Source: Eubacteriales bacterium (GTDB taxonomy: Bacteria > Bacillota > Clostridia > Lachnospirales > Lachnospiraceae). Taken from it: 10,018 nt of DNA. Below, piece after piece: positions 6,190 to 10,018 of this stretch. Position 1 is the stretch's first letter. The number at the start of each line of letters is the position of its first letter. The notes under the pieces were generated by a model. The model ran no database searches, was not told the DNA's origin, and saw only the letters and a program-made list of their open reading frames with translations. A program made the position numbers and the translations under genes. The stretch spans positions 1 through 10,018 of the forward strand of contig JAUNPT010000080.1 of the NCBI GenBank assembly GCA_030536565.1, read 5' to 3'.

Positions 6190-7992
6190 ATGAATATTTT
6201 AAATGCAGAAAAAATCAGCAAAGCATATGGCGGGAAAATGCTGTTTGATAAAGTTACACTGGGTATAAATAAGAAGGATAAGGTGGGTGTCATTGGTGTT
6301 AATGGAACCGGTAAATCCACATTTTTAAAGATAGTGGCGGGTGTTGAGACAGCTGATGAGGGAAGTATTGTTAAGGGGCGTAATGTGAATGTGGCGTATC
6401 TGCCACAGTCGCCGCAGTTTACGGAAAATGATACGATTATCCACTATGTCCTTCGTGGCAAGGCGGGCACAAGCGAAACAGAGGCGAAAAAGATTCTTAT
6501 TGAATTAGGTATTACTGATTTTGAACAGGAGCTTTTAAAACTGTCGGGAGGGCAGAAAAAAAGGGTTGCTCTTGCGAGAACCTTAGTTGAACCTGCAGAA
6601 GTGTTGATTTTGGACGAGCCTACTAACCATCTTGATAACGAAATGGTTATATGGCTTGAACAGTATATTAAGAAATTTAAGGGTGAGCTTCTTATGGTAA
6701 CTCATGACAGATATTTCCTTGATAATGTAACTAATAAAATAGTAGAAATAGATAAGACGCATTTGTATAGCTATAATACCAATTATTCAGGCTTCCTTGA
6801 GCTTAAGACACAGCGTGAGGAAATGGAAAGAGCCACAGAGGCTAAAAGACAGAATATACTGCGTACAGAGCTGGAGTGGATAAGGAGAGGGTGTCAGGCA
6901 AGGTCAACCAAGCAGCAGGCGAGAATTGACAGATATGATGACATGAAGGAAGCTTCAAGACAGGCAAGAGCAAGCTTTGACAAAAAATCACTGGAAATGA
7001 GCTCTGTAAAATCCCGTCTGGGAAAGAAAACTATTGAGGTAAATAACATTTGCAAGAGCTATGGAGACAGAAAGCTTATAGATGATTTTTCATATATTTT
7101 CTTAAGAGATGACAGAATTGGTATTATTGGCAGTAATGGCTGCGGCAAATCTACGCTTATGAAAATAATTACGGGACAGGAGCAGCCAGACAGCGGATTT
7201 GTTGAAATAGGAGAGACAGTACGTATAGGTTATTTTATGCAGGAAAATGAACCTTTGAACGACAAGCTGAATGTGCTGGAGTATGTAAGGACGATTGGCG
7301 AATATGTTACAACCATAGATGGACAGATTTCTGCATCACAGATGTGCGAAAGATTTTTATTTACACCCAAAATGCAGTGGACGCCAATATCCAAGCTTTC
7401 AGGTGGAGAGAAGAGACGTCTGTATCTTCTGAGTGTTTTAATGAGTTCACCAAATGTGCTTATTCTTGACGAGCCTACTAATGATTTGGATATTGAGACA
7501 CTGGAAATTCTTGAGGAATATTTGGACTGCTTTGCCGGGATAATAATTGCAGTTTCACATGACAGGTATTTCCTTGACAGGGTGGCAGACCATATATTTG
7601 CTTTTGAGGGAAATGGACATTTGAAACGCTACGAAGGCGGCTATAGTGATTATAGTGAAAAATGTGTTTCTTCTATATATAACTGTGATTCAGAAAATAA
7701 ACCTACAGAGACGGTGTCAAAAAAGTCAGCTTATATTAAGGACAGAAGCAGCCAGCTTAAATTTACATATAAGGAACAGAGGGAATTTGAGTCTATTGAT
7801 GATGATATTGCAAAGCTTGAGGAGTCTGTCGCAAAGCTTGAGACAGAGATTGCCAAGTCAGCGACGGATTTTGTCCGGCTTAATGAGCTTGTGAATCAAA
7901 AAGAGGAAAAGGAACAGGAGCTGGAGATTAAGATTAAAAGGTGGGTTTATCTTAATGAGCTTGCAGAAAAAATAGAACAAAACCGGAAATAA
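6190..7992 (+). CDS. ABC-F family ATPase, Uup/YfmR-like translation factor
   Basis: The 600-residue soluble protein has two ABC domains and no membrane segment. Domain 1 has Walker A GVNGTGKST (36-44), signature LSGGQ (118-122), Walker B VLILDE (138-143) and the switch histidine H172. Domain 2 has GSNGCGKST (314-322), LSGGE (403-407), VLILDE (423-428) and H457; both catalytic glutamates (E143, E428) are present. The linker that would reach into the ribosomal P-site region contains LEWIRRGCQARSTKQQARI (228-246), which resembles Uup/YfmR rather than EttA. A C-terminal coiled coil (about 526-600) matches the Uup-type C-terminal domain. Known Uup/YfmR proteins bind ribosomes and help relieve translation stalls. 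The gene is monocistronic in appearance, with its own promoter and a terminator just upstream. A resistance role is less likely given the short leader and the Uup-like linker. Family assignment is firm; the subfamily is probable. Confidence 0.93.
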   Translation: MNILNAEKISKAYGGKMLFDKVTLGINKKDKVGVIGVNGTGKSTFLKIVAGVETADEGSIVKGRNVNVAYLPQSPQFTENDTIIHYVLRGKAGTSETEAKKILIELGITDFEQELLKLSGGQKKRVALARTLVEPAEVLILDEPTNHLDNEMVIWLEQYIKKFKGELLMVTHDRYFLDNVTNKIVEIDKTHLYSYNTNYSGFLELKTQREEMERATEAKRQNILRTELEWIRRGCQARSTKQQARIDRYDDMKEASRQARASFDKKSLEMSSVKSRLGKKTIEVNNICKSYGDRKLIDDFSYIFLRDDRIGIIGSNGCGKSTLMKIITGQEQPDSGFVEIGETVRIGYFMQENEPLNDKLNVLEYVRTIGEYVTTIDGQISASQMCERFLFTPKMQWTPISKLSGGEKRRLYLLSVLMSSPNVLILDEPTNDLDIETLEILEEYLDCFAGIIIAVSHDRYFLDRVADHIFAFEGNGHLKRYEGGYSDYSEKCVSSIYNCDSENKPTETVSKKSAYIKDRSSQLKFTYKEQREFESIDDDIAKLEESVAKLETEIAKSATDFVRLNELVNQKEEKEQELEIKIKRWVYLNELAEKIEQNRK

Positions 7993-8005
7993 TACTTTCG
8001 ACACA

Positions 8006-8034
8006 TTGAAACAGGCTGCTATTTATGATAGTAT
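8006..8034 (+). promoter_or_regulatory. Probable promoter of the zinc-ribbon membrane protein gene
   Basis: TTGAAA (8006-8011) lies 17 bases before TAGTAT (8029-8034), a four-of-six match to the -10 consensus. It begins 13 bases after the ABC-F stop, with no intrinsic terminator visible in between, so some readthrough from ABC-F is possible. Downstream, TTTAAT-TTAT-ATTAAA (8058-8073) could form a weak AT hairpin just ahead of AGGAGG (8078-8083), which is seven bases from the ATG. Confidence 0.5.
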
Positions 8035-8090
8035 TACTCTGAAAAGCATTATATATGTTTAATTTATATTAAATATGAGGAGGAAAATAC

Positions 8091-9503
8091 ATGTTTTGTC
8101 CTAATTGTGGAACAAAAAATGAAGATGATGCTGCATTCTGCGGAAATTGCGGAACACCGCTGACACAGAATACAGTGCAGGAAACACAGGATATTCAGAC
8201 GGGGGCACAGCCAGAAAATACACAGCCCCAGCAGGAAAACGTACAGCCGGTACAGGAGCAGTTTACAGAACAGCAGCTTAATGGTCAGCCGGTACAGGGA
8301 CAGTTTATGGGACAGCAGTTTAATGGCCAGCCACAGGCTGGATACAGCCAGCAGCCACCTAAGAAGCCATTTAAGGTGACTAAGAAAATGATTGCGATTG
8401 CAGCAGCAGTACTGGCAGCAGTAATTGCTATTGCAACATTTGTTGGACTTGGTAAATCAGGTTCAGACTATAAGAAAACAGCAAAGAAGTATGCTGAGGC
8501 AGTTCTTAGCTGTGACTGGGATAAGGCTTATGATATGGTTAATTTCCCGGAAAGCGAATTTCTTACAAAGGATGCATACAAGATGGTGAACAAGGACGTT
8601 ACTCCTAAGACACCTTCAGCGCTTACAGTGACAGATGCAGATATTTATTCACTTGGAATGCCTTCACAGGAATCCGGTTCAATTGTAAAAGAAGTAACAG
8701 TTAAGTATTCAACACCGGGTGCTTCACAGTCATATATGGATTTGTATATGGATGTGGCACCAAAGAAGTATATGCTTTTCTTTAAGCAGTATAAGGTTAG
8801 TTCAGATTCTCTCGTCAGTGCTGATACAACCATTAAGGTGCCTAAGGGTTCAAAGCTTTCAATTAATGGCGTAGAGGTTAATGACAGTTACAAGACAAAT
8901 GCGTCAGGCAGTTCATCAAAGACTCAGGATTCTTATAAGATTCCATTCCTTTTTGATGGTACTAATACAGTAAAGGTTACAGGCAGCATGTTTGAGGATT
9001 ATGAAACGACATTTTCAGTAAGCTATGACGGAGATACATATACAGTATCAACCTCAAGCCTTAAGATGAAAGAGGAAGCTGTGAATGCACTTAAGACACA
9101 GGCTGAATCAGATTTGAAGGCAATTGCCGATGCATGTCTTGCGAATAAAGAAGTCAGTGCGATTAACAGCAGAATCTACTCAGAGGATTTAAGCGATGTG
9201 ACAAAGAGATACAATTATGCATTACAGGACTGCCATACATCAAGCAAGGACGTTAAGTCACTTACGATTTCTAATATTAAGACAAATGTAAAATCAACAA
9301 ATGTTAATCTTGATTCTGATGATGGCTGTCCAACAGCCCAGGTTACATTAAGCTATAACAAGACTGGTACATATGTTTATAAGAGTTCACCTGATAAGGT
9401 TAAAGATGGAACAGGAACAGAAACATCAGATTATATAAGATACAAATATGTAAATGGGACATGGATGATATACTATTTATCAATCGACCTTTATATATCA
9501 TAA
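8091..9503 (+). CDS. Zinc-ribbon, single-pass membrane protein with extracytoplasmic domains
   Basis: The 470-residue protein begins with a zinc ribbon, FCPNCG and FCGNCG, whose four cysteines are C3, C6, C17 and C20. A Gln/Pro-rich cytoplasmic linker (about 25-92) includes two 14-residue tandem repeats (57-84). After KKPFKVTKK comes one membrane span (about 100-120). The remaining 350 residues should lie outside the membrane: a helical segment with AEAVLSCDWDKAYDMV (135-150), a beta-rich part with the PEGA-like phrase VPKGSKLSINGVEV (250-263), and an end domain (about 328-470) closing in RYKYVNGTWMIYYL, reminiscent of NTF2-like folds. This plan recalls the YvbJ/TcaA type of Firmicute envelope proteins, but I cannot assign a function. 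AGGAGG sits seven bases before the ATG. It has its own probable promoter and a strong terminator. The architecture is seen; the family link is inference. Confidence 0.88.
   Translation: MFCPNCGTKNEDDAAFCGNCGTPLTQNTVQETQDIQTGAQPENTQPQQENVQPVQEQFTEQQLNGQPVQGQFMGQQFNGQPQAGYSQQPPKKPFKVTKKMIAIAAAVLAAVIAIATFVGLGKSGSDYKKTAKKYAEAVLSCDWDKAYDMVNFPESEFLTKDAYKMVNKDVTPKTPSALTVTDADIYSLGMPSQESGSIVKEVTVKYSTPGASQSYMDLYMDVAPKKYMLFFKQYKVSSDSLVSADTTIKVPKGSKLSINGVEVNDSYKTNASGSSSKTQDSYKIPFLFDGTNTVKVTGSMFEDYETTFSVSYDGDTYTVSTSSLKMKEEAVNALKTQAESDLKAIADACLANKEVSAINSRIYSEDLSDVTKRYNYALQDCHTSSKDVKSLTISNIKTNVKSTNVNLDSDDGCPTAQVTLSYNKTGTYVYKSSPDKVKDGTGTETSDYIRYKYVNGTWMIYYLSIDLYIS
8259..8342 (+). repeat. Two 42-base tandem repeats coding for 14-residue Q-rich units
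   Basis: Codons 57-70 read QFTEQQLNGQPVQG and codons 71-84 read QFMGQQFNGQPQAG, two adjacent in-frame 42-base copies. Nine of the 14 residues are identical. They lie in the linker between the zinc ribbon and the membrane span, and the copies have diverged at several bases, so the duplication is not recent. Confidence 0.8.
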
Positions 9504-9508
9504 AATTT

Positions 9509-9525
9509 TATGCTTTTAAAGCATA
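9509..9525 (+). repeat. Short palindrome after the zinc-ribbon gene
   Basis: TATGCTTT-T-AAAGCATA is a perfect 17-base palindrome starting six bases after the stop codon and ending just before the terminator stem. It may form a small hairpin in the mRNA 3' end. No role can be assigned. Confidence 0.55.
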
Positions 9526-9526
9526 G

Positions 9527-9572
9527 GAAAAGAAGCTCTTTGCCGGAGGATTTGCAAAAGAGCTTCTTTTTC
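9527..9572 (+). terminator. Intrinsic terminator after the zinc-ribbon gene
   Basis: AAAAGAAGCTCTTTGC (9528-9543) is complementary to GCAAAAGAGCTTCTTTTT (9554-9571), with one bulged A and a 10-base loop. The downstream arm ends in a T-run. It lies 25 bases after the stop codon and insulates the S10 operon promoter. The A-run on the left arm would let it work on the other strand too, but no minus-strand gene is present there. Confidence 0.9.
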
Positions 9573-9622
9573 ATGTGTGGGTAAAATATACTGATGTATT
9601 AAAAAAAGAACAATATTTATAG

Positions 9623-9651
9623 TTGATTTCTTAATACTCATAGTGTATAGT
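9623..9651 (+). promoter_or_regulatory. Promoter of the S10 ribosomal protein operon
   Basis: TTGATT (9623-9628) and TATAGT (9646-9651) are separated by 17 bases. An A/T-rich tract upstream (about 9600-9620, beginning with a run of A) could serve as an UP element, which suits a highly expressed ribosomal operon. Transcription would start near 9658, just where the paired leader sequence begins. GTATTAA (9596-9602) and TTAATAC (9631-9637) form an inverted repeat around the -35 region, of unknown meaning. Confidence 0.75.
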
Positions 9652-9657
9652 AATACA

Positions 9658-9899
9658 TGCTGTGACATTGATAGCTGTGAAGCGTGAGGTTGCTACAGCT
9701 CACTACTGTAGGTTTTCCGTGGAGCGAATGTCAATACGATACTGGCGACAAGTCACTGTACAAATAATCATCTGCATAATCTGCAGAAATGACACGTGTT
9801 GTTTTATTGTTAGATGAAACATTATGATACACGTGGGAGTGTGTACAGTCACCGCTTGTCGTACTTAATTCAGAAAGTGCGAAGGAGGCGACTTTTTTT
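9658..9899 (+). promoter_or_regulatory. Long structured 5' leader of rpsJ, probable ribosomal protein leader
   Basis: About 242 untranslated bases separate the predicted start of transcription from the rpsJ ATG. Directly visible pairings are: TGACATT (9663-9669) with AATGTCA (9727-9733); inside it either AGCTGT (9673-9678) with ACAGCT (9695-9700) or CTACAG (9693-9698) with CTGTAG (9706-9711); CGACAAG (9746-9752) with CTTGTCG (9855-9861), continued by CTGTACA (9756-9762) with TGTACAG (9842-9848); TCTGCA (9771-9776) with TGCAGA (9782-9787); CACGTGT (9793-9799) with ACACGTG (9829-9835); and TCGTACTT (9859-9866) with AAGTGCGA (9875-9882). The last stem excludes the long-range one and touches AAGGAGG (9882-9888), the ribosome binding site, which lies 11 bases before the ATG. 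S10 operons are known to be autoregulated through leaders in some bacteria; the ligand here is not known to me. Confidence 0.7.
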
Positions 9900-10018
9900 A
9901 TGGCAAATCAGGTAATCAGAATTACACTGAAGGCTTATGATCATCAGTTGATCGATCAGTCATCTAAGAAAATCATCGAAACTGCTAAGAAGACAGGAGC
10001 ACAGGTAAGTGGTCCGGT
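9900..10018 (+). CDS. rpsJ: 30S ribosomal protein S10, 5' part
   Basis: The frame gives 39 complete codons and two further bases, starting MANQVIRITLKAYDHQLIDQ and running into SGP, a clear match to the N-terminus of ribosomal protein S10 (uS10; full length about 102-105 residues). S10 is part of the 30S head and, as NusE, also takes part in transcription antitermination with NusB. The gene is cut by the window edge, not by mutation. In Firmicutes rpsJ normally opens the S10-spc operon (rplC, rplD, rplW and so on), which would be expected to continue beyond the window. AAGGAGG at 9882-9888 is the ribosome binding site, with a long 11-base spacing that ends in seven T. The gene has its own promoter and a long structured leader. 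Confidence 0.97.
   Translation, partial: MANQVIRITLKAYDHQLIDQSSKKIIETAKKTGAQVSGP

Noticed and set aside
9677..9817. Open frame of 46 codons from GTG in the rpsJ leader
   Set aside because: It has no ribosome binding site, starts with GTG inside a predicted stem, and its translation is rich in Cys, Arg and Ile with no recognisable pattern. The bases are better explained by RNA pairing.
1..10018. Mobile element, phage, defence or CRISPR island
   Set aside because: No transposase, integrase, phage gene, repeat-spacer array, tRNA or flanking direct repeat was seen, and base composition is even across the window.

Overview
The window looks like chromosomal DNA from a low-to-moderate GC Gram-positive anaerobe of the Clostridia, most likely family Lachnospiraceae. 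The support is strong AGGAGG-type ribosome binding sites, sigma-A-like promoters (TTGAAA/TATTAT and similar), and a secreted pectate lyase with an Fn3-like domain, a CBM77-like domain and a C-terminal surface anchor, an architecture typical of gut pectin degraders such as Lachnospira. The start of the S10 ribosomal protein operon lies at the right edge. The genus is an inference; no database search was possible.

Layout. A truncated, unrecognised gene ends at 222 (+). It converges on a class I SAM-dependent methyltransferase gene (280-1176, -), whose last codons form a large hairpin. A 165-base divergent intergenic region with two abutting palindromes separates the methyltransferase from a SulP anion transporter gene (1342-3552, +). 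The transporter carries a C-terminal extension of nearly 200 residues after its STAS domain, ending in units of 22-residue periodicity. Next is the cell-surface pectate lyase (3660-6062, +), closed by a clear intrinsic terminator (6083-6117). Then come an Uup/YfmR-type ABC-F translation factor (6190-7992, +) with its own promoter, a zinc-ribbon single-pass membrane protein (8091-9503, +) with its own promoter and a strong terminator (9527-9572), and finally a promoter, a long structured 5' leader and the first 39 codons of rpsJ (9623-10018).

The genes look mostly like separate transcription units rather than one pathway. The lyase would cut homogalacturonan at the cell surface. The ABC-F protein and ribosomal protein S10 serve translation. 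The transporter and the zinc-ribbon protein act at the membrane. I see no mobile element, prophage, CRISPR array, tRNA, rRNA or toxin-antitoxin pair. The most notable items are the rpsJ leader, which has two mutually exclusive stems, one abutting the Shine-Dalgarno; the helical extension of the SulP protein; the variant sorting signal of the lyase; and the tandem palindromes upstream of the SulP gene.
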